Below are positions 1 to 6,672 of a stretch of DNA of 37,620 nucleotides, piece by piece. Every line of letters starts with the position of its first letter. Position 1 is the stretch's first letter. The position numbers and the translations under genes are program-made. This DNA is from a virus: the IMG/VR virus record IMGVR_UViG_3300025886_000076, positions 1 to 37,620 of that record, one strand, 5' to 3'. Under the pieces are notes generated by a model. That model had not been told where the DNA came from. It ran no database searches and was given only the letters and a program-made list of their open reading frames with translations.

Positions 1-293
1 TTCATATTGTTGCGACGCTGCATCACGACGGGCATCTCTGGCGTGTCAGATTTATGTATGCCAGTCTCGGCCTGTTGCATTGCTGCGTAGGGCTGAAACT
101 TTTCCGTGCGCTTGGCTTCAACCCACAAGTCGGGCGTGCCAAGTAAGTCGGCGCGACCACCGCCAGTTATGTATGACCCACCTCCCGATAGGGGTGCGCG
201 TGTGACTTTGCCTTCGCCACCGAACAATCGTCGGTCTAACCACTTGGCAAGCTCTCGCTCGTAGCCGTCGCCTTTTCTTTTCTGTTTGCTCAC
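1..293 (-). CDS. Holliday-junction-resolvase-like PD-(D/E)XK nuclease, 3' end missing
   Basis: Only the first 97 codons are in the window. The start is a GTG at 293, chosen because AGGAG lies seven bases upstream. The reading begins with a lysine-rich patch followed by GDGYEREL near residues 8-15, a serine/glycine patch (S36, GGGS to residue 40), then RADLLGTPDLWVEAKR around residues 47-62. The acidic residue early on, the PDL, and VEAK spaced like this match archaeal Hjc and phage PD-(D/E)XK resolvases; E59 and K61 would be the E-x-K of the active site. Such enzymes cut branched DNA during recombination and before packaging, the job done in T7 by endonuclease I. It is the last visible gene of the leftward operon, 14 bases after the zinc-ribbon gene. 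The fold is inferred from motifs; another PD-(D/E)XK endonuclease, such as a VRR-NUC protein, is possible. Confidence 0.68.
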   Translation of the reverse strand, partial: MSKQKRKGDGYERELAKWLDRRLFGGEGKVTRAPLSGGGSYITGGGRADLLGTPDLWVEAKRTEKFQPYAAMQQAETGIHKSDTPEMPVVMQRRNNM

Positions 294-307
294 GTCGGCT
301 CTCCTGT

Positions 308-853
308 TTATTTAAACTGCCAGTCGTCGGGGATGCCCATTAAGTCTGGGCTTTTGCATTTGTTGCAGACGTATTGCCAACGTGGTCGAGAGGCCGTCGA
401 CTTGCACTTGATGCAAGGGCGCTCCCAGTTATCAACTTCGGATTGGTTGGCGGTGATGGCGTACTTCGCACCGTTAAATTCAGCGAGGCCTTCTCGGACT
501 AAGATGCGTTTAATTGTATCGGAACAGCAGCCAAATCGACGGGCCATTGCGCGGTAAGAATAATCGTGGTCGAGCATGTATTCCAATAAGTCCCGCTCTC
601 CCTGTGACAGGGCAGCTCGGACAGATCGCATAGGTTTTCCTTCACCTCCAATGCGGGAGACACCCCCGCCAAGGGGGGTGTCGGGTATGGGGTTTGTGAC
701 ATGTAATGGGATTGACGAATGGACGTCCTTAGTATTTATAATCGCGTGAGCGTCGCAAGGTACTAATAGTTCTAACCGTTCAAACAAGGACAGTTGCTTC
801 GCACTGTCCCCCCGCATGAGACTAATAGAACTTATAGAACTAATAGCGTTCAC
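308..853 (-). CDS. HTH and zinc-ribbon DNA-binding protein
   Basis: A 181-residue protein. I chose the GTG at 853 because it sits five bases after a GGAGGT and overlaps the upstream stop as GTGA; an in-frame GTG at 859 would lie inside that Shine-Dalgarno sequence. The N-terminus is low-complexity (ISSISSIS), encoded by a nine-base tandem repeat. Residues ~96-123 (YSYRAMARRFG then DTIKRIL) look like a helix-turn-helix, and residues 147-166 form a C-x2-C...C-x2-C zinc ribbon. Phage proteins with an HTH plus zinc ribbon are often homing endonucleases or small regulators; I see no HNH catalytic histidines. It lies between the primase-helicase and the resolvase, so a role in replication, recombination or late transcription is reasonable, but the precise function is unknown. 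Confidence 0.72.
   Translation of the reverse strand: MNAISSISSISLMRGDSAKQLSLFERLELLVPCDAHAIINTKDVHSSIPLHVTNPIPDTPLGGGVSRIGGEGKPMRSVRAALSQGERDLLEYMLDHDYSYRAMARRFGCCSDTIKRILVREGLAEFNGAKYAITANQSEVDNWERPCIKCKSTASRPRWQYVCNKCKSPDLMGIPDDWQFK
818..844 (-). repeat. Three tandem 9-base units at the 5' end of the HTH/zinc-ribbon gene
   Basis: Read on the minus strand, the units are ATTAGTTCT, ATAAGTTCT and ATTAGTCTC. They are in frame and encode the ISSISSISL stretch directly after the start codon. This is a simple codon-triplet repeat, probably produced by slippage. A copy-number change would alter only the N-terminal linker, not the frame. Confidence 0.7.
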
Positions 854-2838
854 ACCCACCTCCCAACTTCATAGACAGGCAGACTGAGCTTGCGGCTTAT
901 GTCCTCAACCGACATGCCTTGCCCCGCATAGTAAGCAGCTTTTTGTTTCATGGATGCGGTGGACACGACGTACTGTGAGCCGTCGATTAAACTCTCAGCC
1001 CAGCCTATGAAGTGTGTCTCGTGCAGCTCTGTCGTCTGCCTGACCTTGCCGAAACTTATTTGACTGACCATGCGCAGACGGCTGTCAGGTCGTAGCCTTT
1101 GCTCAAGGAAACCGAACGGCGTCCACAACTTTCCATTGCCGTCGTACATTTCCAGATCGCCGTCCCACAGGCCAGCCTTCGCCTTCGCGTCGGCCTTGCG
1201 CTGGAACACCTGTGTCACCATCACTTGTGTATCAATGTCGGTGAGCTGCGCCGTGCTGCCAGCCTCACGACCAAGGCCATTTTCCCCCGGCTTATTGCGG
1301 TGGTGAACCATCACGACAGACGCGCCGAACTTATTGCGGATAGACTTAGCGACGTGATTAACTTTAAACCACTCGGATGCCGACGCTTCCTCTAACCCAC
1401 CAAACGCATTGCGCACCGTGTCGATCACGACGATGTCGGGCTTGATTGCTTCCAGCCATTCACCCAGTAGACGAAAGCCTTCTTCGGTAGACAACACCAT
1501 TTCGCCGCCATCCTCTGCGTTGATAAGAGACGGCGACCACATGTTGAACTTGTCCGACGTCTCGCCAAACATTTTCACAAAATTCTTAAACCGATACAGT
1601 ATAGTGCGGCTTGGATTGTCGTAGTCGAGATATAAAATCTTGGCTGGCTTCGTTTCGTAAGGGCCGAACTGTTCTTTGCCAGCAGCCATTGAGGTTAGTA
1701 AGGCTTGCAGAAAAAAAGACTTGCCGTGGCCGTTATATCCCACGACCTGAGTAATCGTGGCGTTTGGAATGATCGGGTCGGCCCAGTATTCTGTCTCACC
1801 GATACTGTCGATCAGACGATCAATGTCCGAACCCAAGATGGGCTTGAGCCTACCAAGTCGCAGAGGTTTTTTCTCTTGGACTATCCGGTGGCCATCACTG
1901 TCGTAATCAGACGGGTAGTTACGACGGTCCATTTCGATTGCGCTGCGCACTTTAGTTTCTATCCAACGCTTCGTCTGGTCGGGGTCGTAGCCAGCCGAGT
2001 TTAGAAACTCGTCGTTAAAATCGAGCGCAGCCTTAAGGCAATCATCACCAATGATGCCCTGCCTCACCTTCTGCCCGACGTAACGAACCATCAAGGCGTC
2101 GGTCCCGTCACCGTCTTGGAGCTTGCGCCCAAGGTGGGCAACACGCACCTTCGTCTGGTCCCATATGCTTACAAATTCTTCGGGGTTGTGTAGGCCTACA
2201 CCTGACAGGTCGAGTGAACCGAAAGAAAATTCATCGCCAGCCTCAGTAGCCACGCCCTTCCAAGGGTGAAGGTCTAGGTCTTCCCAGTCAGCAGTTGTTT
2301 CAAATGTGTACTCGTGTTCAACGATTTCATCTTTTACTTTGATCGACGGGGGCATAACGACAAACCCGCCATCGCCACGAAAGTCTAGGCCTTCGACTTG
2401 TGGCCAGTCGCGGCCAACGCCGCCGACCTTATTGGCAAACCTCGTGCCTTGTCGTGGGTGCTTGAAGTAAAAGTGAGCGCCCTTTTTTGTGATGACTTTG
2501 TACGGTGTAGTCATCGCGTTCTTCTCGGCAAACTTAATGGCGTCTTCGTTGTCGCAATCAACAGCGACCACACCTGACAACTCACCAGTAATCAGACCGA
2601 TGTTAAAATATTTTACGATGTTGCCCGACTTGGTACGCACCCCTTCTGTAAACCAATCGTCTATCATGTCGTCGGTGACGGGGTTCGTCTGCCAGTCCAT
2701 CCACCCAAGCAACGGCGTCTTAGACGTCAGCGACAAAGGCATTATGTTCCAGCCTCGGTCATGTGCCTCAAGAGCAGCGGTGTAAGTGCGAGACTTAAAT
2801 TTATCTAGGTCATGTTCAGTCAGCGTCTTGCCTGTCAT
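850..2838 (-). CDS. Primase-polymerase / RepA-like helicase fusion
   Basis: A replication protein of 662 residues. The ATG at 2838 is preferred because GAGG lies nine bases upstream; the first in-frame ATG (2847) directly abuts that GAGG. The N-terminal half is an archaeo-eukaryotic-type primase-polymerase: VDCDN at residues 94-98 gives the metal-binding aspartates, HFYF near 122-125 the conserved histidine, and LDFRGDGGFVVMPPS near 151-165 the third motif. The C-terminal half is a RepA/RecA-fold ATPase (AAA_25 type): Walker A GYNGHGKS at 367-374, Walker B IVVIDT ending near D473, and a VHH sensor near 510-513. The last ~35 residues look like a small HTH. It would prime and unwind phage DNA. 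It overlaps the HTH gene upstream by 23 bases and the zinc-ribbon gene downstream by four, so all are probably translationally coupled. Confidence 0.9.
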   Translation of the reverse strand: MTGKTLTEHDLDKFKSRTYTAALEAHDRGWNIMPLSLTSKTPLLGWMDWQTNPVTDDMIDDWFTEGVRTKSGNIVKYFNIGLITGELSGVVAVDCDNEDAIKFAEKNAMTTPYKVITKKGAHFYFKHPRQGTRFANKVGGVGRDWPQVEGLDFRGDGGFVVMPPSIKVKDEIVEHEYTFETTADWEDLDLHPWKGVATEAGDEFSFGSLDLSGVGLHNPEEFVSIWDQTKVRVAHLGRKLQDGDGTDALMVRYVGQKVRQGIIGDDCLKAALDFNDEFLNSAGYDPDQTKRWIETKVRSAIEMDRRNYPSDYDSDGHRIVQEKKPLRLGRLKPILGSDIDRLIDSIGETEYWADPIIPNATITQVVGYNGHGKSFFLQALLTSMAAGKEQFGPYETKPAKILYLDYDNPSRTILYRFKNFVKMFGETSDKFNMWSPSLINAEDGGEMVLSTEEGFRLLGEWLEAIKPDIVVIDTVRNAFGGLEEASASEWFKVNHVAKSIRNKFGASVVMVHHRNKPGENGLGREAGSTAQLTDIDTQVMVTQVFQRKADAKAKAGLWDGDLEMYDGNGKLWTPFGFLEQRLRPDSRLRMVSQISFGKVRQTTELHETHFIGWAESLIDGSQYVVSTASMKQKAAYYAGQGMSVEDISRKLSLPVYEVGRWV

Positions 2839-3034
2839 TGATTGCATCCTCGAAATAATCGTTGAGTTTAAGGTTGGGGTAATGTTCTAACAGTCGTGCG
2901 ATAGTAGGCGTTCCAAAGTAGCCTGTGCGGATCGCGCGATATGGTGCGGTCCTCGTGTTGCCTAGCAACTCAGCTACGTTGTTGACCCCACCGCAATCGC
3001 TGACAAAACGTGCGGCGTTGAACTTTATTGTCAT
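2816..3034 (-). CDS. Small Cro-like helix-turn-helix protein
   Basis: A 72-residue protein with a good start: AAGGAGA lies seven bases before the ATG. Residues ~8-40 (FVSDCGG, NNVAELLG, APYRAIRTG) fit a compact five-helix HTH of the Cro/YdaS kind, and the rest, LLEHYPNLKLNDYFE, is a typical helical tail. It is the first gene of the leftward operon and faces the plus-strand recombination cassette across a 159-base control region, the usual place for an autoregulating switch protein. No large CI-type repressor or integrase is in the window, so this does not by itself show lysogeny. A replication-initiator accessory is another possibility. Confidence 0.7.
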   Translation of the reverse strand: MTIKFNAARFVSDCGGVNNVAELLGNTRTAPYRAIRTGYFGTPTIARLLEHYPNLKLNDYFEDAINDRQDAD

Positions 3035-3193
3035 CTTGTTTCTCCTTATGTACTCCCCTGCTAATGGTCAAAATACATCTCGTCTACATATCGTGTGACG
3101 TTTGTGACACAGAATATGACATATCTTAATTGTATCGTGGAAAATTTACAGATAACAATGGGGGACTTACTTCAACTTCTATAGGAGACTTCA
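3035..3193. promoter_or_regulatory. Divergent promoter/operator region
   Basis: This gap separates the leftward replication genes from the rightward recombination genes, so at least one promoter per direction is expected. Visible elements are: a perfect palindrome ATATG-A-CATAT at 3114-3124; ACATATC repeated at 3086-3092 and 3119-3125, 33 bases apart; and TGTGAC at 3094-3099 and 3103-3108. For rightward transcription, TTGTGA (3102-3107) and CTTAAT (3125-3130), 17 bases apart, could be -35 and -10 boxes; the match is weak. For leftward transcription I see only TTGACC near 3072 with a poor -10. The palindrome overlaps the proposed rightward promoter, as an operator for the Cro-like neighbour would. 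Confidence 0.45.
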
Positions 3194-3613
3194 ATGTCCG
3201 ATTGGGATACCGCCCCGTCCAAGGGGATTAACAACGCCAGCCCAGCTCTGGTCGCCGCCGTCGCAGAATATAAGAACGTGTCGGAGACGCTGGAAAAACT
3301 ACAAGAAAGACACTCTAGTTTACTAGAAACCATTAGCGCCGAGTTCCCCGTCATGGCGGGTGAACAAGCAATCGACGTGTCTGGCATGACAGTCACTTGC
3401 AATCGTGTTGAGCGGTGGACGTGGGATGCTGAATACCTAGAAGACGTATTCGCAACCAGCGACATTCTGCCCGACCACGTCAAGAAAAAGCTGACGGTTA
3501 GCAAGCGTCTTTTCCAGAACCTTGAAGACGCAGACAAGGCGATACTTATGCCAGCACTCACGCGCACGCCGGGTCCAGCGAAAGTTAAGGTGATTGAGGT
3601 GTCTAATGTTTAG
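3194..3613 (+). CDS. Hypothetical protein, first gene of the recombination cassette
   Basis: A 139-residue protein with AGGAG seven bases before its ATG. Residues ~18-50 (LVAAVAEYKNVSETLEKLQERHSSLLETI) are predicted coiled coil; the middle is beta-rich (DVSGMTVTCNRVERWTW) and the end is basic and proline-containing (TRTPGPAKVKVIEV). I do not recognise a named family. It overlaps the Sak4-like ATPase gene by eight bases, so the two are probably made together, and it may be a partner or loader for the recombination ATPase. That role is inferred from position only. Confidence 0.7.
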   Translation: MSDWDTAPSKGINNASPALVAAVAEYKNVSETLEKLQERHSSLLETISAEFPVMAGEQAIDVSGMTVTCNRVERWTWDAEYLEDVFATSDILPDHVKKKLTVSKRLFQNLEDADKAILMPALTRTPGPAKVKVIEVSNV

Positions 3614-4409
3614 CCCACAGAACACAAAAGACGAGACGACTAGCTTTCAGAAGTCGTTGTTCTTCGCGCCTCATGGCTATGGAAAAACTACGCAGTTTAA
3701 ATACTTGCAGGATTATTACGGCAAGGGTTTCATCATATCTGGTGAGAGCGGCCTGTCGTCTATTCGCTCGGCCAACATAGACTTCTTACCTTTCAATTCG
3801 TGGAAGGGTAAGTCGGACCCGACGTCTGGTGACTACTCGTTCGTAGATATATTTCGCTGGATGAAAACGCCAGAGTTCAAGGCGAAGGATTATAAGTGGG
3901 TGGGGATCGACAGCCTCACGGAACTGTCCTCTCACTCACTGAAATCTGCACAGCAAGACGCAGACGAAGAGGCCCAGCGCCAAGGTAAAAAAAACGCCAA
4001 CGGCTTTGAAGCGTGGGCTAAGCACAGCGCCAATTTAATCGGTGCGTGCAAGGCCATCAGAGATATGCCGCTGCACTTTCTTGTCACGGCACTTGCAAAA
4101 GAAAGCCAAGACGAGAACGGCAACACAGAACACTGGCCATTTCTGGATGGCAAGGCGGTGCAGCAAGCACTGCCGGGGATTTTTGACAATGTATTTGCTG
4201 GCGTGCGTGCCACGGCTGGCGACCAAGGAAACCAGCAAGTCATTCGCTACATAATTACGGACGACGTGAAGGGCTGGAAGGGCAAGGTCCGTGACGAGAA
4301 GCGGCGTCTTGCTCCCGTTGAGACTACAGGAAACGTGGTCGACTTGTTCAAGAAGATGGCAATGTCCGATGCGGAATTTAAGAAACTTGAAACCAAGGAA
4401 ACAGCATGA
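3606..4409 (+). CDS. Sak4-like RecA-fold recombination ATPase
   Basis: The 267-residue product starts at the ATG at 3606, five bases after GAGGT; an in-frame TTG 12 bases upstream is less likely. It has a short RecA-core ATPase layout: Walker A APHGYGKTT at residues 21-29, a strand ending in ISGESG near 44-49, and Walker B YKWVGIDSLTEL with D102. This arrangement matches phage AAA proteins of the Sak4 type, which work with a phage ssDNA-binding protein in strand annealing or exchange. That context is present here: the next gene, overlapping as ATGA, encodes a DUF669-like ssDNA-binding protein, and a Cas4-like exonuclease follows. It is much shorter than host RecA and lacks the RecA C-terminal domain. 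Confidence 0.85.
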   Translation: MFSPQNTKDETTSFQKSLFFAPHGYGKTTQFKYLQDYYGKGFIISGESGLSSIRSANIDFLPFNSWKGKSDPTSGDYSFVDIFRWMKTPEFKAKDYKWVGIDSLTELSSHSLKSAQQDADEEAQRQGKKNANGFEAWAKHSANLIGACKAIRDMPLHFLVTALAKESQDENGNTEHWPFLDGKAVQQALPGIFDNVFAGVRATAGDQGNQQVIRYIITDDVKGWKGKVRDEKRRLAPVETTGNVVDLFKKMAMSDAEFKKLETKETA

Positions 4410-4909
4410 GCTTTTCATTCGACAAACTAAATCTAGGCGGCGTCCAAGCGTCAGGCGCTTCGACTATGCTACGAGCTGGACGCTACGTCTGCACAGCAAG
4501 AAATGCTGCGCTGAGCGACACTAAGTCTGGAGGCAAATACATTGAGGTCGAGCTAAACGACAACAATGACATGGGCAGCATCAAGGCCTATCTCAATATA
4601 CATATCCCTGCGTCTGAAACTGCCACTCGCATTGGCCGTGAGCAGCTTAAAGCTCTACTGACATTTGGCGGTCACAAAGACCCAGACAATATCGGAAAGC
4701 ATGGCATCGCGAGCATCAACGGCTTGAAGACAGGCGTGCTAGTCGTGTCGGAGAGCTACATCAAAGACGGCGAGACGCGAACTGGCTCAAAGGTCAAAGG
4801 CTTCTTTGATCCAAAGGGCTTCGTCCCCTCGACTTCCCCATCGGTCACGCCACACAGCGCCCAAGCACCTGCTGTGGCCCCGCCGTTGGATGACGACATT
4901 CCATTTTAA
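4406..4909 (+). CDS. DUF669-like single-stranded-DNA-binding protein with SSB-type acidic tip
   Basis: A 167-residue protein overlapping the upstream ATPase gene by four bases (ATGA). The opening MSFSFDKLNLGG, the GRYVCTARNAALSDTKSGGKYIEVEL strand region and the GKHGIASINGLKTGVLV motif resemble DUF669 phage proteins, which have an OB-like fold and pair with Sak-type ATPases. After residue ~140 there is a proline/serine/alanine linker, then the final six residues DDDIPF. An acidic tip ending in D-I-P-F is the hallmark of bacterial SSB, where it docks partner proteins. The protein therefore probably coats ssDNA and recruits the ATPase, exonuclease or helicase encoded nearby. Family assignment is from memory of motifs, not from a search. 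Confidence 0.85.
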   Translation: MSFSFDKLNLGGVQASGASTMLRAGRYVCTARNAALSDTKSGGKYIEVELNDNNDMGSIKAYLNIHIPASETATRIGREQLKALLTFGGHKDPDNIGKHGIASINGLKTGVLVVSESYIKDGETRTGSKVKGFFDPKGFVPSTSPSVTPHSAQAPAVAPPLDDDIPF

Positions 4910-4934
4910 TCCTCCCTAAATGGATTGTCGAACT

Positions 4935-5009
4935 GGGGGTGAGAGCCTGTGGGTATGCCAGACGTAGATCGTCTCAGCGCCCGAACTTTGGTAGCTCACC
5001 CCCTTTTTT
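4935..5009 (+). terminator. Terminator-like structured RNA element
   Basis: A perfect nine-base stem pairs GGGGGTGAG (4935-4943) with CTCACCCCC (4995-5003), followed directly by six T. The 51-base interior holds a second hairpin, AGACG-TAGAT-CGTCT (4960-4974). A strong GC stem with a T-run is what intrinsic termination needs, though the loop is unusually long. It lies between the ssDNA-binding-protein and exonuclease genes, so it could attenuate the downstream half of the operon. Its length and 7+ bp closing stem made me test a tRNA fold, which fails (no T-arm consensus). The rest of the 123-base gap (4910-4934 and 5010-5032) holds the repeat described next. Confidence 0.5.
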
Positions 5010-5015
5010 AAATAG

Positions 5016-5056
5016 ACAAATGGACAAGGCAAATGGACAAATGGACAGGGTGTCCA
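5016..5056 (+). repeat. Iterated ATGGACA motif with start-codon hairpin
   Basis: ATGGACA occurs three times, at 5020, 5033 and 5041. The copies at 5020 and 5041 are in one frame; the copy at 5033 is in the frame of the exonuclease gene. The last copy closes a perfect hairpin, TGGACA-GGG-TGTCCA (5042-5056), just inside the coding region. Only a weak AAGG (5026-5029) lies near the start. This may lower or gate translation of the nuclease. Confidence 0.55.
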
Positions 5057-5839
5057 GACATAACAAGTCTGATAACTGAAGCATACCGCGAAGAAAAACG
5101 TGGCAAGCCAAGACAATACATCGGTGCGTCGGGCATTGGCCAGCAGTGTTTGGCGTCCATTGCCTTTAGCTATCGTGGCTACCCCGACACGGCTCCCGAA
5201 CCACAGCTCAAAAGAATTTTTCGTGACGGCCACAAAATCGAATACGACGTCGTAAAAGACATGCGTAAAGCTGGCGTCTACGTCATGGAAACTGACCCGC
5301 TGACAGGTAAGCAGTGGAGATGGACCGGCTATGGTGGGCTGGTCATGGGCAACGCAGACGGCCTGATGGAAGTCGACGGTGAGCTTATTGGCGTCGAGAT
5401 AAAATCTATGAACATGGCCAAGCACGCCGAGTTTATTAAGAAGGGTGTGAAGGGATCGCACCCAAGCTACTACGACCAGATGCAAGCTATGATGGGGCTG
5501 TCTAACATCCAGCGGTTTGTGATCGTCGCGTACAACAAAAACAACTCCGCGTATCATCATGAGTATGTAGACTTCGACGACTTTCGTTGGGCGTACCTCA
5601 CGACTAAGATCGAAGACGTGCTGAACAACAGAGTACAGCGGGTCGCCTCAGACGAAAGTGATTGGCGTTGTCGAGGTTGCTTTAAGCGAGACGCTTGCTG
5701 GTCTGGCACTGAGCCAGAAGAGAAGTCGGTCAGGACGTGCGGCAACAGCTACGCAGATAACGACGGCGTACTGCACTGCAAAAAGTGCGACGCTATGATG
5801 TGTACTGATTGGATAAAATTTGAGCCGAGGCCGACATGA
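5033..5839 (+). CDS. Cas4-like Fe-S PD-(D/E)XK exonuclease
   Basis: A 268-residue protein. Nuclease motifs appear in order: GHKIE near residues 66-70, GNADG with D109, VEIK with E122 and K124, and QMQ with Q149 in the QxxxY-like helix. C39 together with C213, C216 and C222 reproduces the one-plus-three cysteine layout that binds a 4Fe-4S cluster in Cas4 and AddB nucleases. After these, C236, C249, C252 and C257 form a second cysteine group that looks like an added zinc ribbon. With the Sak4-like ATPase and ssDNA-binding protein upstream it would resect DNA ends for single-strand annealing, or degrade host DNA. The start is the only ATG in frame but has a weak ribosome site amid repeats. No cas genes or CRISPR array are present. 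Confidence 0.85.
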   Translation: MDKWTGCPDITSLITEAYREEKRGKPRQYIGASGIGQQCLASIAFSYRGYPDTAPEPQLKRIFRDGHKIEYDVVKDMRKAGVYVMETDPLTGKQWRWTGYGGLVMGNADGLMEVDGELIGVEIKSMNMAKHAEFIKKGVKGSHPSYYDQMQAMMGLSNIQRFVIVAYNKNNSAYHHEYVDFDDFRWAYLTTKIEDVLNNRVQRVASDESDWRCRGCFKRDACWSGTEPEEKSVRTCGNSYADNDGVLHCKKCDAMMCTDWIKFEPRPT

Positions 5840-6060
5840 AGATCAAAGAAAAAAAGAAAAAAATTGTTGAGCTGAAGTTCCTTGCGTCGAGCGTCAAAAC
5901 TCGCATTGAAGATTTGGAATGGATGATTGCTTATGGCAACGACAGGCCAATCAATGAAGAGACTGAGCTGTCCGATAGGCGCAAGGCTTATGACAAGCTG
6001 AAGTATATACGACGGGACATTGCTGACCTTCAAAAGGAAATCATTGATGCAGAAGCATAG
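5836..6060 (+). CDS. Small charged coiled-coil protein
   Basis: A 74-residue protein overlapping the exonuclease stop as ATGA. Almost the whole sequence is predicted helix: a lysine-rich start (MKIKEKKKKIVELK), a short break around YGNDRPINEE, then a second helix ending in RRDIADLQKEI. It may be a helical hairpin that binds the exonuclease or another partner. I recognise no family. Its 3' end overlaps the start of the kinase gene by 14 bases. Confidence 0.65.
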   Translation: MKIKEKKKKIVELKFLASSVKTRIEDLEWMIAYGNDRPINEETELSDRRKAYDKLKYIRRDIADLQKEIIDAEA

Positions 6061-6592
6061 ATTGATTGCCTTCGTCGGGCCGATAGGCAGCGGCAAATCG
6101 GTATGCGCGGATTACTTATGTAACTTTTATGGCTATACTAAGATCAAGTTTGCTGGTCCGTTAAAACGTATGCTTAAAGAGATGGGCTTGACCGACGAAC
6201 ACCTTGAGGGTGCGCTTAAAGAGCAGCCTTGTGACATACTTGACGGGAGAACACCACGATGGGCGATGCAAACACTTGGAACGGAATGGGGACGCGACCT
6301 AATCAGCGAGCGGTTATGGGGCAACGTGTGGCAACATCGGGCCGATCAACTTCTGCTGACCCAGCCAGTCGTGACAGACGACTGTCGCTTTCAGAACGAA
6401 GCGGAGAGGGTCAAGTCGATGGGCGGGATAGTAGTGCGAGTGTCACCACCGGACAGCCACTCGACAGGAACCGCCGCCAATCATAGCAGCGAGCAATACG
6501 ACTACGACGTCGACATGGTGATTAAAAATCCCGGCGATAATTCGCTGCATAAAGCGTTAGACTTTCTTGCCGCTGGCAAGCAAAAGGTGTAA
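6047..6592 (+). CDS. Deoxynucleoside monophosphate kinase
   Basis: The 181-residue protein starts at the ATG at 6047, which has AAGGA eight bases upstream; a longer frame from 6020 lacks such a site. It has a P-loop GPIGSGKS at residues 11-18, a LKRMLKEMG helix after it, the RWAMQTLGTEWGRDLI segment, and a second strand VVTDDCRFQNEAE, as in phage dNMP kinases of the T4 gene 1 kind. These convert dNMPs from degraded host DNA to dNDPs for phage synthesis. It closes the rightward cassette and faces the leftward lysis genes. Confidence 0.88.
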   Translation: MQKHRLIAFVGPIGSGKSVCADYLCNFYGYTKIKFAGPLKRMLKEMGLTDEHLEGALKEQPCDILDGRTPRWAMQTLGTEWGRDLISERLWGNVWQHRADQLLLTQPVVTDDCRFQNEAERVKSMGGIVVRVSPPDSHSTGTAANHSSEQYDYDVDMVIKNPGDNSLHKALDFLAAGKQKV

Positions 6593-6604
6593 TGTTATTA
6601 GGTG

Positions 6605-6672
6605 GGTTGGCCGAGGACGCAGTTGGGTCAAAGATATTGTTTTAATCGCTGACCCACACCACTAGCCCAACC
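6605..6672. other. Structured junction between convergent gene blocks
   Basis: The 69-base gap (6593-6661) between the rightward kinase gene and the leftward lysis block can form nested stems: GGTTGG (6605-6610) with CCAACC (6667-6672), and TGGGTCA (6624-6630) with TGACCCA (6650-6656). An alternative pair is GTGGGT (6602-6607) with ACCCAC (6652-6657). A two-way terminator would be expected here, but no T-run follows on either strand, so the role is uncertain. Confidence 0.3.

Noticed and set aside
2816-3034. Evidence of lysogeny
   Set aside because: One Cro-sized protein is not enough; no integrase, excisionase, CI-size repressor or att site was seen.
3437-4418. Minus-strand frames opposite the 139-residue protein and Sak4-like genes
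   Set aside because: Shadow frames without ribosome sites, opposite strongly supported overlapping plus-strand genes.
4935-5003. tRNA gene
   Set aside because: The 69-base length, seven or more base pairs at the ends and a U-33-like position are suggestive, but there is no D-arm or T-arm consensus, the anticodon stem has a mismatch and position 37 is a pyrimidine.
5033-5839. CRISPR-Cas system (Cas4)
   Set aside because: The nuclease has Cas4-like cysteines, but no cas1, cas2 or repeat-spacer array is in the window, and its neighbours are phage recombination genes.
6605-6672. tRNA gene at the convergent junction
   Set aside because: Only a six-base outer stem and one inner stem pair; no T-loop consensus and no credible anticodon arm on either strand.
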